Source of the DNA: Burkholderiales bacterium
GTDB taxonomy: Bacteria; Pseudomonadota; Gammaproteobacteria; Burkholderiales; Burkholderiaceae_C
DNA: 35,667 bases
Assembly: GCA_026400275.1 (NCBI GenBank)
Contig: JAPLPK010000207.1
Coordinates: 1 to 35,667, forward strand
Reading direction: 5' to 3'
How positions within the stretch are numbered: the stretch's first letter is position 1; each line of letters starts with the position of its first letter. This document shows, in pieces, positions 23,876 through 31,904 of this stretch. A program made the position numbers and the translations under genes. Below the pieces are notes generated by a model. That model was not told where the DNA came from. It was given only the letters and a program-made list of their open reading frames with translations, and made no database searches.

Positions 23876-26380
23876 GTAATTCCGTATCGCCAGCGCCGTG
23901 CGCCCCATGGCCCACTTCACCGCCTCGAACCACAGCAGGCTGACGGCGGCCAGGCCAAGTGCTGCCAGCAGCATCCAGGGCGCGGGCTGGTCAAAGGCGA
24001 ACAGGCGGCGGACGGGTGCGAAGCCCAGCACGGTGCCCAGTAGCAGCACGGTGGCGGCGCAGGTCCAGCCAAAGTAGCGGTTGCGTGCAGCGCCCCTGCG
24101 CCAGGACGGGCGGGTCCAGCTGCGGTTGGCGTAGATCAGGCCCAGGTTGGACAGCACCAGCACGCTGAACACCATGGCCCGGGCCACGCCCTCGGAGACC
24201 GTCCGGGCCGTGGCATACACGCCCAGCAGCAGCACCAGCAGGCCCAGGCCCTGCCACAGGCCGCGCAGCAGCACGCTGCGGTCGAACAAACGCGCGCTGG
24301 CCGGGCGCGGTGGCACGGCCATGGCGTCGGCCTCCAGCGGCTCGGCCTCGAACACCACCGAGCACGCCGGGTCGATGATCAGCTGCAGAAACAAGATATG
24401 CACCGGCATCAGCAGCAGGGGCCAGCCCAGCAATACCGGCAGCAGCGACAGGCCGACGATGGGCAGGTGCACACCCACCACGAACACAATGGCCTTGCGC
24501 AGGTTGGCAAACACGCGGCGGCCATAGCGCACCGCCGTGACGATGGAGGCAAAGTCGTCGTTCAGCAGCACCAGGTCGGCCGCCTGGCGGGCGACTTCGG
24601 TGCCACGCGCGCCCATGGCCACGCCGATGTGGGCGGCCTTGAGGGCGGGCGCGTCGTTCACGCCGTCGCCTGTCATGGCCACTACGTCGCCGCGCGCACG
24701 GAAGGCCTGTACCAGGCGCAGCTTGTGCTCGGGTTGCACGCGGCAAAACACGTTGGTGCTTGCCAAGCGGGCCTGTAATTCCGTGTCGCTGAGGGCTGCG
24801 AGTTCCTGCCCGGTCATGGGTGTAGCAACGCTAGGCAGGCCCACCTGGCGGGCGATGGACGAGGCGGTGGCCGGGTGGTCGCCGGTCATCATCACCACGC
24901 GGATGCCAGCGGCGTGGCATTCGGCGATGGCCTGGGGCACGTCGGGCCGCACTGGGTCTTCCAGCGCCACCAAGCCCAGGAACACGAAGTCGAAGTCGTG
25001 CTGGTTGTCTGGCAGGGGCTGGGCGGGGAACACGGCGCTGGCCACCCCCAGCACGCGCAGGCCGTCGCCCGCCATGGTGGCGACCTGTGCGGCAATTAGT
25101 TGGCGTTGCGCCTCGGGCAGGTGGCACAGGTCCACGATGGCCTCGGGCGCGCCCTTGGCGGCGATCATGCGTTCGCGCAGGTCGGGCGACTGCCATACGC
25201 GCGACATGGCCAGCATTTCGGGCGACAGAGGGTAGTCGTCTACCAATGTCCAGTTGGCGTGCAGGTGTTCGGTATGTGCCAGCAGGCGCGCACCTGCATC
25301 GACGATGGCGGTTTCCATGGGGTCGAAGGCGCGGCGGTGGCTGGCCAGCACCGCGTACTCCAGCACGCCGTGCAGGCCCTCGGCCAGCGGGGCACTGCCA
25401 GCCTGCAGGCTGTCATAGGTCTCGGCGCCAGCGCAGAGCCTGCGCACGGCCATGCGGTTGGCCGTGAGGGTGCCCGTCTTGTCCACGCACAGCACGGTAG
25501 TGGCACCCAGCAGCTCCACAGCGGGGATGTTGCGGGCTAGCACTTTCTGGCGCGATAGGCGCCATGCGCCCAGGCCGAGGAACAGCGTCAGGATCACCGG
25601 TAGTTCTTCAGGCAGCACCGCCATGGCCAGCGTCAGGCCGGCCAGCAGCCCGCCCAGCCAGTCGCCGCGCAGCAGGCCGTAGGCCACAGCCAGCGCCGCC
25701 GCCAGGGCAATGCCTACGATGGCGACGGTTTTGACGACGTGCTTGGTTTCAGCCTGGATGGGCGTGGTTTCACTGGCGATGCCTTCCAGCGACTTGCCTA
25801 TGCGGCCCAGCGTGCTGCGCTCGCCCGTGGCTACCACCAGGCCTTGCCCGCTGCCTTGCGTGACCAAAGTGCCAGAGAAGGCTTGGGCTGGAGCGGCGCC
25901 GCCGGTCTGCTTTTGCACCGGCACGGACTCGCCGGTGAGCAGGGATTCGTCCAGTGCGAGGTTGGACGCTTGGGTCAGTTCCAGGTCGGCGGGCACGCGG
26001 TCGCCCTCGGCCAGCAGCACCGTGTCGCCGCAGACCAGATCGCGGGCGGCGATCTTGAGAGACTGGCCGCCGCGCAGCACCAGCGCCAGCGGGCTGGACA
26101 GGTCGCGCAGGGCATCCAGCGAGCGTTCGGTGCGCCGCTGCTGCACAAAGCTGATGCCCATCACCACGAACACAAAGCCCAGCAGCATCAGTGCTTCCTG
26201 GTGGTCGCCCAGCAGCATGTACAGCGCGCCGCAGGCCACCAGGAGCATGAACATAGGTTCCAGCACCACATCGCCTACGAGGCGCAGCAGGCTGCGTGGC
26301 TTGGAAGTGGGCAGGGCGTTAGGGCCGTCTTGCGCCAGGCGCTGTTGGGCTTCGGCCTGTGTCAGGCCGCTGCTGTCCAT
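23870..26380 (-). CDS. P2-type cation-transporting ATPase
   Basis: An 836-residue inner-membrane ion pump of the P2 (calcium/PMCA-like) type. It has an N-terminal cation-ATPase segment (GLTQAEAQQRLAQDGPNALP), the actuator motif LLTGESVP, and phosphorylation site Asp300 in CVDKTGTLT. TGDGVNDAPALK is the hinge motif, and about ten helices are present. The M4 motif is PEELP where calcium pumps commonly have PEGLP, and M6 has LQLIIDP, so the transported ion cannot be fixed from sequence. There is no N-terminal heavy-metal-binding domain, which argues against a CopA/ZntA-type pump. It follows the universal stress protein gene by 22 bp and shares its promoter, suggesting a stress- or oxygen-responsive role. 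Confidence 0.92.
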   Translation of the reverse strand: MDSSGLTQAEAQQRLAQDGPNALPTSKPRSLLRLVGDVVLEPMFMLLVACGALYMLLGDHQEALMLLGFVFVVMGISFVQQRRTERSLDALRDLSSPLALVLRGGQSLKIAARDLVCGDTVLLAEGDRVPADLELTQASNLALDESLLTGESVPVQKQTGGAAPAQAFSGTLVTQGSGQGLVVATGERSTLGRIGKSLEGIASETTPIQAETKHVVKTVAIVGIALAAALAVAYGLLRGDWLGGLLAGLTLAMAVLPEELPVILTLFLGLGAWRLSRQKVLARNIPAVELLGATTVLCVDKTGTLTANRMAVRRLCAGAETYDSLQAGSAPLAEGLHGVLEYAVLASHRRAFDPMETAIVDAGARLLAHTEHLHANWTLVDDYPLSPEMLAMSRVWQSPDLRERMIAAKGAPEAIVDLCHLPEAQRQLIAAQVATMAGDGLRVLGVASAVFPAQPLPDNQHDFDFVFLGLVALEDPVRPDVPQAIAECHAAGIRVVMMTGDHPATASSIARQVGLPSVATPMTGQELAALSDTELQARLASTNVFCRVQPEHKLRLVQAFRARGDVVAMTGDGVNDAPALKAAHIGVAMGARGTEVARQAADLVLLNDDFASIVTAVRYGRRVFANLRKAIVFVVGVHLPIVGLSLLPVLLGWPLLLMPVHILFLQLIIDPACSVVFEAEPLEADAMAVPPRPASARLFDRSVLLRGLWQGLGLLVLLLGVYATARTVSEGVARAMVFSVLVLSNLGLIYANRSWTRPSWRRGAARNRYFGWTCAATVLLLGTVLGFAPVRRLFAFDQPAPWMLLAALGLAAVSLLWFEAVKWAMGRTALAIRNYP

Positions 26381-26402
26381 GCTGCGGGGGCTGGCTTGGG
26401 GG

Positions 26403-26831
26403 CTACTTCACCAGCAGCACGGGCTGCTTGGCGGTGGCCAGTACGCGCTGGGCAACCGAGCCCATCAGCAGGTCGGCTACCGCACCCCGGCCCTTGGTGC
26501 CGAGCACCAGCAGGTCGAACTTGCCGGTATGGGCGCAGGCCAGGATTTCCTGGGCCACGTGGCCGGTGCGCAGCACCATATCGTGCGGGATGGCGGCGGC
26601 GTTCAACAGTTTGCGGGCGGGCTTGACATCCTTCTCGCTGAGCTCGCGCAGGTAGTCGTCCACTGCGGCTTTGCCGACGAAGACCGTGGCGTGGCGCAGG
26701 GCGGTGTCGTCGTGCACGCTAACCAGGGTGATATGGTGGGCTTCGCCGGTCATGCGCTTGAGCAGTTTGACCGCATATTTGGCCGCGTTCAGCGCCGACC
26801 TGGACCCATCAACGGCAAGCAGAATTTTCAT
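26403..26831 (-). CDS. Universal stress protein (UspA family)
   Basis: A 142-residue cytoplasmic Usp protein. The N-terminal strand KILLAVDGSRSALNAAKYAV and the C-terminal nucleotide-binding motif GTKGRG followed by nine residues and S (GTKGRGAVADLLMGSVAQRV) indicate the ATP-binding subclass. The start at 26831 is supported by AAGGAG six bases upstream; a GTG one codon earlier is rejected. It forms an operon with the cation ATPase. An FNR/Anr-like box lies about 100 bp upstream, a common arrangement for Usp genes induced at low oxygen. Confidence 0.93.
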   Translation of the reverse strand: MKILLAVDGSRSALNAAKYAVKLLKRMTGEAHHITLVSVHDDTALRHATVFVGKAAVDDYLRELSEKDVKPARKLLNAAAIPHDMVLRTGHVAQEILACAHTGKFDLLVLGTKGRGAVADLLMGSVAQRVLATAKQPVLLVK

Positions 26832-26923
26832 CACGGTCTCCTTGGGCGGGGCGGCGGCCGGGCAGCACGCCAGGCACAGGCCACCCTGTACCCACAGCCT
26901 GGGGCATGCAGACCGATGCGACC

Positions 26924-26937
26924 TTGATCCAGGTCAA
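26924..26937 (-). promoter_or_regulatory. FNR/Anr-like box upstream of the usp-ATPase operon
   Basis: TTGATCCAGGTCAA reads TTGAT-N4-GTCAA, matching the FNR/Anr consensus TTGAT-N4-ATCAA at 9 of 10 defined positions. The centre is about 100 bp upstream of the start codon. I could not place a convincing -10 at the distance expected for direct class II activation. Confidence 0.55.
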
Positions 26938-26964
26938 GCTTGCGATGTCGCGCTGCCCAGACTC

Positions 26965-27813
26965 CTAGGCGACCGAGGTGTCTATCTTGTGCAAATAGGC
27001 CAGGGCGATGCGCGGAGCGGCGTTGAGCAGCTCGGCGATATCGTTTACATCGTCGGGCAGTGCCGGGTTGTCCCAGCCGTGCATGGTGTGGCGGGCGACC
27101 CGCACGGCCAGCACCACGTTGCGTACATTGGCCTGGTCCGCGTGCTTGGTATCGCTGATGCGCACCAGCAGCGAGGGCAGGTGCCACAGCTTCATCAGCG
27201 CCAGGGCCAGGTCGTCCAGTTCAATATGGAGCAGGCTTTGCTGGATGCTGGCGCTGCGCAGGCTGGGGTCGGCCTTTTGGGCATTGCGGATTTGCAGCTC
27301 CAGCGTGGGGGCGTGGCACCACATCAGCATCTCGGCAAAGTCGTGCAGAAAGGCGGCGCGCTGGATCACGTCCACGTCCAGGTCGTTGCGGTGCACGGCA
27401 AAGCCCAGGGCGAACAGGCGGGCCCGCTCAGCGCGCTGCAGCAGTTCGCGCAGGCCGGCCAACGCCTCGGGCTGGTCGTGCAGCCGGTCTTCGATAGTGG
27501 GCTGCAGGCCAAAGTGCCGGAAAAAGGGGGCGATGCCCGTCATCACCAGGGCGCTGGTGATGCTCTCGGTCTCGGTGAAGTCGCCGGGCCGGCGCTGCTT
27601 GGCGGCGTAGGCCATGAGCTTGATGGTCATCAGCGGGTCGGGCTGGATGGCCTCGGTCAGCATGGCGGCGTCCACATCGTCTTCGATGGCGCGCAGCACC
27701 TCCAGGGCCTGCGAGGTGGTGGCCAGCACCGGGATTTCGGCGTCGCAGAAATAGCGCGTCCAGGCGGCCAGGTCGGCCAGTGGCTCGGTCAGGTACGGGG
27801 TGGAATCAGGCAT
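26965..27813 (-). CDS. HDOD-domain protein
   Basis: A 282-residue protein with an HDOD domain over about residues 25-230. Visible features are IPVLATTSQALEVLRAIEDD at the start, DPLMTIKLMAYAA, and AAFLHDFAEMLMW, where the His-Asp pair is kept, unlike the HDOD protein at 15908. There is no output domain, so it probably works through protein contacts. The start is the ATG at 27813; a longer frame begins at a TTG. It lies upstream of the stress-protein operon on the same strand, separated by 133 bp that contain the FNR-like box, and so is likely a separate transcription unit. Confidence 0.85.
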   Translation of the reverse strand: MPDSTPYLTEPLADLAAWTRYFCDAEIPVLATTSQALEVLRAIEDDVDAAMLTEAIQPDPLMTIKLMAYAAKQRRPGDFTETESITSALVMTGIAPFFRHFGLQPTIEDRLHDQPEALAGLRELLQRAERARLFALGFAVHRNDLDVDVIQRAAFLHDFAEMLMWCHAPTLELQIRNAQKADPSLRSASIQQSLLHIELDDLALALMKLWHLPSLLVRISDTKHADQANVRNVVLAVRVARHTMHGWDNPALPDDVNDIAELLNAAPRIALAYLHKIDTSVA

Positions 27814-27860
27814 AGACGCCAATGTACTGCAGCCACGCAAAGTCTGCCGAAGTTTGCGCT

Positions 27861-27912
27861 CAAATTAGCCGGTAGCGCAGGTGATACCTGCGTAAGCCGC
27901 TATCAAAATAGG
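27861..27912. repeat. Dispersed hairpin repeat, copy 7
   Basis: The core 27875-27893 reads GCGCAGGTGATACCTGCGT, with six-base arms. CAAATTAGCCGGTA lies to the left and AAGCCGCTATCAAAATAGG to the right. It lies about 20 bp past the stop of the flavin reductase gene. Confidence 0.7.
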
Positions 27913-27930
27913 AAATGAGCCGCAGTGCGT

Positions 27931-28551
27931 TCAGCGCGGGCGGTGCATGCGAAACAGCTGCTCCGGCCCCACGCTGAAGTAATCGGCCGGGCCGCCGCCA
28001 CGCAAGATGTGGCCGGCTGCGGCGGTGTCGTACACGCCGTCTTTGAGCAGGCTTTTGGCGATGTGTACAGCCACCACCTCGCCCAACACCAGCCAGGTGC
28101 TGATCTGCTCGCCGCTGGCGGCCTGCAGCTGCACGATCTGGGTACAGCGGCATTCGAAGGAGACCGGGCTCTCTTGCACCCGGGGCACGGCCACTACGCG
28201 GCTGGGTGCGGGCGTCAGGCCGGCCAGCGCGAACTCGCTCACCTCGGGTGGCACGGCCTGGCAGGTCTGGTTCATGGCCTCGGCCAGGTCGCGGGTGGCC
28301 AGGTTCCAGACGAATTCGCGGGTCTGCTCGATGTTGCGCAGCGTGTCCTTGTAGCCCACGCTGGCAAAGCCAATGATGGGCGGGGTGTAGTTGAAGCCGT
28401 TGAAGAAGCTGTAAGGCGCCAGGTTCAGCGCACCCGTGGCGCTGTGCGAGGCGATCCAGCCGATGGGGCGCGGCCCGACGATGGCATTGAACGGATCATG
28501 CGGCAGGCCGTGGCCCAGGCGGGGTTCGTAGAAGTGGATGCTGTCGGACAT
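27931..28551 (-). CDS. Flavin reductase-like FMN-binding protein
   Basis: A 206-residue protein of the flavin reductase-like, FMN-binding split-barrel family, which typically reduces flavin with NAD(P)H or binds FMN. Family features are the N-terminal VGPRPIGWIASHSATGALNL, APYSFFNGFNYTPPIIGFAS and KDTLRNIEQTREFVWNLAT. A conserved VLGEVVAVHI strand is near residue 160. The full-length size matches the family. No oxygenase partner gene is adjacent; the nearest neighbour is the divergent sugar-transport operon, which does not obviously need it. Confidence 0.9.
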   Translation of the reverse strand: MSDSIHFYEPRLGHGLPHDPFNAIVGPRPIGWIASHSATGALNLAPYSFFNGFNYTPPIIGFASVGYKDTLRNIEQTREFVWNLATRDLAEAMNQTCQAVPPEVSEFALAGLTPAPSRVVAVPRVQESPVSFECRCTQIVQLQAASGEQISTWLVLGEVVAVHIAKSLLKDGVYDTAAAGHILRGGGPADYFSVGPEQLFRMHRPR

Positions 28552-28594
28552 GGTGGGTTTAAAAATATGATGATTGAGGCGAATTTACCGCCGG

Positions 28595-28681
28595 GTGAAC
28601 GGATTCTTAGCTGCCATCATTCAAGTTGAGTATGGGTTCACTCGAAAGTTCACCTGTAAACAAGGGTAATCCCCGGTGAAT
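28595..28681. promoter_or_regulatory. Cluster of GTGAAC-type repeats
   Basis: Four copies lie within 87 bp: GTGAAC (28595-28600), GTTCAC (28636-28641), GTTCAC (28648-28653) and GTGAAT (28676-28681), in both orientations. They fall between the flavin reductase start and the sugar operon promoter. They look like binding sites of a dimeric regulator. Confidence 0.4.
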
Positions 28682-28704
28682 TTGGCAGAGCTTATTTGTA
28701 ATAT
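28676..28704 (+). promoter_or_regulatory. Possible promoter of the sugar-transport operon
   Basis: GTGAAT (28676-28681) and TAATAT (28699-28704) are 17 bp apart. The -10-like hexamer is embedded in the TTGTAATATG operator candidate and the -35-like hexamer in the last GTGAA repeat. The consensus match is moderate, so this is tentative. Confidence 0.3.
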
Positions 28705-28819
28705 GAATGCTGGTCGACGGCCTTGGCCCGCAGACCTTTACTGCCTAACCATCGGGGTGGTCCGCGTTCGATGCGCGCGCGCGCGGGTGGCTGGTGCAGG
28801 CCTGCAAACCATATTACAA
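28696..28819. promoter_or_regulatory. Paired GntR/FCD-type operator candidates
   Basis: TTGTAATATG (28696-28705) recurs exactly inverted as CATATTACAA (28810-28819), just before the binding-protein ribosome binding site. Each resembles the TNGTNNNACNA-type sites of FadR-subfamily GntR regulators. One overlaps the putative -10 and the other lies in the leader. A related GTAATTAC lies before the GntR gene at 35288. Confidence 0.45.
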
Positions 28820-28841
28820 GAGACGAAAGAGGATGAGCACC

Positions 28842-30110
28842 ATGCATTTTGCTAAACCAACCACCGCCGTGGCCAGCCTGGCGTTGGCGTCCATGGGTTT
28901 GATGACCGCAGCAGCGGTTTCGGCCAAGGAAGTCACCATCTGGGCCTGGGATCCGAACTTCAACATCGCCATCATGAAAGAGGCGGCTGCCCGTTACACG
29001 GCCAAGCACCCCGATGCAACGTTCAAGATCGTGGACATGTCCAAGGCGGACGTGGAGCAAAAACTGCAAACCATGCTGGCCTCTGGCGTGAGCAAGTCGC
29101 TGCCCGATGTGGTGCTGGTGGAAGACTACAACGCCCAAAAATACCTGCGCTCGTTCCCCGGTGCGTTCGAACCCATGTCCGGCGTGGTCAATTACGCGGG
29201 CTTTGCCAAGTACAAGGTGGACCTGATGACCATCGACGGCAAGACCTATGGCCTGCCGTTTGATTCGGGTGTGACCGGCATGTACTACCGCAAGGACTTG
29301 CTGGCCAAGGCCGGCTTTTCTGACAAGGACATGGAGAACATCACCTGGGACCGCTACATCGAAATCGGCAAGAAGGTCGTCGCCACCACCGGCAAGAAGA
29401 TGCTGGGCATCGACCCCAATGACAACGGCCTGATCCGCGTGATGATGCAGTCTGCCGGCCGCTGGTACTTCGACAAAGACGGCAAGCTGGACATCAAGAA
29501 CAACCCCGCACTGAAGGCCGCGCTGGAAACCCAGGGCAAGCTGTTCAAGGCCGGCATCGTCAAGCCCGTGACCAACTGGGCGGAATACGTGGGCGCGGTG
29601 AACAAGGGCGACGTGGCCTCCATCACCACCGGCGTGTGGATCACCGGCTCGGTCAAGTCTGAAAAGAGCCAGTCCGGCCAATGGGGTGTAGCGCCTACGC
29701 CTTCGCTGGGCATTGCTGGTGCGGGCCATGCGTCCAACCTGGGCGGCTCCAGCTGGTACGTGCTGAGCGGCGGCAAGGAGAAGGCGCAGGCCATCGACTT
29801 CCTGAATGAAATCTACGCCAAGGATGTGGACTTCTACCAGAACATCCTGACCGCACGTGGCGCTGTCGGCACGCTGCTGGCCTCGCGCAACGGCAAGGCC
29901 TATGCCGAAGCCGACCCGTTCTTTGGTGGCGCCCAGGTCTGGCAGCGCTACAGCGACTGGCTGGGCAAGATCCCCAGCGTGAACTATGGCATCTACACCT
30001 ACGAGGGTGACGCGGCTGTGTCAGCCCAACTGCCGGCATTGAACCAAGGCGTGCCGGTGGACCAGCTGCTGGACAAGATCCAGCAACAGCTGTCGGCGCA
30101 AATCAAGTAA
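28842..30110 (+). CDS. lacE: Sugar ABC transporter substrate-binding protein (LacE-like)
   Basis: A 422-residue periplasmic binding protein of the family-1 extracellular (CUT1) type. The signal peptide MHFAKPTTAVASLALASMGL runs to about AVSA, giving mature KEVTIWAWDPNFN. Typical motifs are KHPDATFKIV, LPDVVLVEDYNAQKYL and GKTYGLPFDSGVTGMYYRKD. There is no lipobox Cys. The start is the ATG at 28842, because AGAGG sits nine bases upstream; the in-frame ATG at 28833 has that purine run directly against it. It is the first gene of an SBP-permease-permease-glycosidase-ATPase operon in the Agrobacterium lacEFGZK order. The lactose assignment is inferred from that order and not from the binding site. 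Confidence 0.9.
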   Translation: MHFAKPTTAVASLALASMGLMTAAAVSAKEVTIWAWDPNFNIAIMKEAAARYTAKHPDATFKIVDMSKADVEQKLQTMLASGVSKSLPDVVLVEDYNAQKYLRSFPGAFEPMSGVVNYAGFAKYKVDLMTIDGKTYGLPFDSGVTGMYYRKDLLAKAGFSDKDMENITWDRYIEIGKKVVATTGKKMLGIDPNDNGLIRVMMQSAGRWYFDKDGKLDIKNNPALKAALETQGKLFKAGIVKPVTNWAEYVGAVNKGDVASITTGVWITGSVKSEKSQSGQWGVAPTPSLGIAGAGHASNLGGSSWYVLSGGKEKAQAIDFLNEIYAKDVDFYQNILTARGAVGTLLASRNGKAYAEADPFFGGAQVWQRYSDWLGKIPSVNYGIYTYEGDAAVSAQLPALNQGVPVDQLLDKIQQQLSAQIK

Positions 30111-30135
30111 GCCTTCCAGGCAGGCATTTTTGAGT

Positions 30136-30159
30136 GGGGGCGGCGCTGGCGCTGCCCCC
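30136..30159 (+). terminator. Intercistronic hairpin after the binding-protein gene
   Basis: GGGGGCGGCGC and GCGCTGCCCCC form an 11-bp stem (one G-T pair) with a two-base centre, between the binding-protein stop and the first permease. Only a weak T-containing tail follows. Such hairpins often protect the upstream mRNA or attenuate transcription, giving more binding protein than permease. Confidence 0.55.
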
Positions 30160-30184
30160 TTGTGTATTGTTCCCGGGAGCCTTT

Positions 30185-31078
30185 ATGCGGCAAGTAAGCA
30201 AGCCGAGTTCCAGCCGCTTTTTCGATATCAATGGATGGGCCTTTGTCTCCGTGGCGATGGCCTTAATCTCTGTGTTCATGCTGTACCCCATAGGCAAATC
30301 GCTGTGGATGTCGGTGCAGTCGGGGCAGGGCACCATGACCAAGTTTGTAGGCCTGGGCAATGTGCAGCGTCTGGTGGACGACCCCATGTTCCTGCGGGCC
30401 TTGACCAATACCTCCATCTTTCTGGTGGTGCAGGTGCCCATCATGATCGTGCTGGCGCTGGTGATGGCGTCTTGTCTGAATATCCCCAACCTCAAAGGCC
30501 GTGGCCTGTTGCGCACCGCCGTGTTTCTGCCCTGCGTGACTTCGTTGGTGGCGTATTCGGTGCTGTTCAAAAGCATGTTTTCTTATGACGGCGTGGTCAA
30601 CAGCACGCTGATGGGGCTGGGCCTGATTTCTGAGGCCGTGCCCTGGTTGACCGACCCGTTCTGGGCCCGCGTGGTGGTGATCGTCGCCATCACCTGGCGC
30701 TGGACTGGCTACAACATGATCTTCTATCTGGCGGCGATGCAGAATGTCGATAAGTCGATCTATGAGGCGGCGCGCATCGACGGTATATCGGCCACGCGGC
30801 GATTTCTGTCGATCACCATTCCGGTGCTGAAGCCTGTGATTCTGTTCACCACCGTCACGTCCACCATTGGCACGCTGCAGATGTTTGACGAGGCCATGAA
30901 CATCACCAACGGCGGGCCGGCCGACAGCACGCTGACTCTGTCGCTGTACATCTACAACCTGTCCTTCAAATACGTGCCGAACTTTGGCTACGCCGCCACG
31001 GTCTCGTATGTGATCGTGGTGCTGGTGGCGATTTTGGCCTTCATCCAGTTTTATGCAGCCCGGGAGCGTGATCAATGA
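30185..31078 (+). CDS. lacF: Sugar ABC transporter permease, MalF/LacF-like
   Basis: A 297-residue inner-membrane permease with about six helices. The EAA loop is YEAARIDGISATRRFLSITI, about 85 residues from the C terminus, where the ATPase docks. FNITNGGPAD-type sequence (MNITNGGPADSTLTLSLYIY) is characteristic of CUT1 first permeases. The start is the ATG at 30185, with GGGAG a few bases upstream; the longer frame runs back into the intercistronic hairpin. The stop overlaps the next gene by four bases (ATGA), so the two permeases are translationally coupled and form the heterodimeric channel. Confidence 0.92.
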   Translation: MRQVSKPSSSRFFDINGWAFVSVAMALISVFMLYPIGKSLWMSVQSGQGTMTKFVGLGNVQRLVDDPMFLRALTNTSIFLVVQVPIMIVLALVMASCLNIPNLKGRGLLRTAVFLPCVTSLVAYSVLFKSMFSYDGVVNSTLMGLGLISEAVPWLTDPFWARVVVIVAITWRWTGYNMIFYLAAMQNVDKSIYEAARIDGISATRRFLSITIPVLKPVILFTTVTSTIGTLQMFDEAMNITNGGPADSTLTLSLYIYNLSFKYVPNFGYAATVSYVIVVLVAILAFIQFYAARERDQ

Positions 31079-31893
31079 GCCAATGGAGCGGAAAGTTACG
31101 CACGGCCCTGGTGTATGGTTTTTTGTGGTTGATGGCGCTGTTGTCCATCTTCCCCTTTGTCTGGATGCTGATCAGCGCCACCAATGAAAGCCACGACATC
31201 ACCAAAGGCAAGATGAGCTTTGGCAATGCGCTGTTCGAGAATTACCACAAGTTCGCTGAGCTGTTCGACGTGGGTCTGGTGTTCTGGAACTCCGGCAAGG
31301 TGGCGATTCTGGGCTCGTTCCTGACGCTGGCGGTGTCGTCGCTGGCGGGCTATGGCTTCGAGGTATTCCGTTCGCCTGGGCGGGAGCGTGTCTACCAGGG
31401 CGTGCTGCTGTCGATGATGATTCCGTTCTCGGCGCTGATGATCCCCTTGTTCATCCTGCTGGCCTCGTTCGACATGCTGGACACGCACATGGCGGTGATC
31501 CTGCCGAGCATTGCGTCGGCCTACATGATTTTTTACTTCCGCCAGAACACCAAGTCCTTCCCGCTGGAGCTGCGCGACGCAGCGCGGGTGGATGGGCTGA
31601 AGGAATGGCAGATCTTCCTGTTCGTCTATCTGCCGGTGATGCGCTCCACCTACGCGGCGGCTTTCATCATCGTCTTCATGACCATCTGGAACAGTTTTCT
31701 GTGGCCGCTGATCGTGCTGCAGTCTGTGGAGCTGAAGACCATCACCCTGGTGCTGTCCTCCCTGGGCTCGTCGTATACGCCGGACTTCGGCGTGATCATG
31801 GTCGCCACCATCCTGGCCACCATTCCCACCCTGGTTGTTTTCTTTGCCATGCAGCGCCAGTTTGTCGAAGGCATGCTGGGTTCCGTTAAATAG
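31075..31893 (+). CDS. lacG: Sugar ABC transporter permease, MalG/LacG-like
   Basis: A 272-residue inner-membrane permease, the second channel subunit of the CUT1 transporter. It has about six helices, the family motif FPFVWMLISATNES near residue 26, and the EAA loop LRDAARVDGLKEWQIFLFVY. The C terminus QRQFVEGMLGSVK is the usual FVxGLxxGAVK-type ending of MalG proteins. The ATG overlaps the preceding stop (ATGA). The glycosidase gene starts 11 bp after its stop. Confidence 0.92.
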   Translation: MSQWSGKLRTALVYGFLWLMALLSIFPFVWMLISATNESHDITKGKMSFGNALFENYHKFAELFDVGLVFWNSGKVAILGSFLTLAVSSLAGYGFEVFRSPGRERVYQGVLLSMMIPFSALMIPLFILLASFDMLDTHMAVILPSIASAYMIFYFRQNTKSFPLELRDAARVDGLKEWQIFLFVYLPVMRSTYAAAFIIVFMTIWNSFLWPLIVLQSVELKTITLVLSSLGSSYTPDFGVIMVATILATIPTLVVFFAMQRQFVEGMLGSVK

Positions 31894-31904
31894 GTTTTCT
31901 ACAT

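Noticed and set aside
28775-28791. Short alternating CG run
   Set aside because: GCGCGCGCGCGCG could favour left-handed DNA, but one short run in high-GC sequence is not strong evidence of function.
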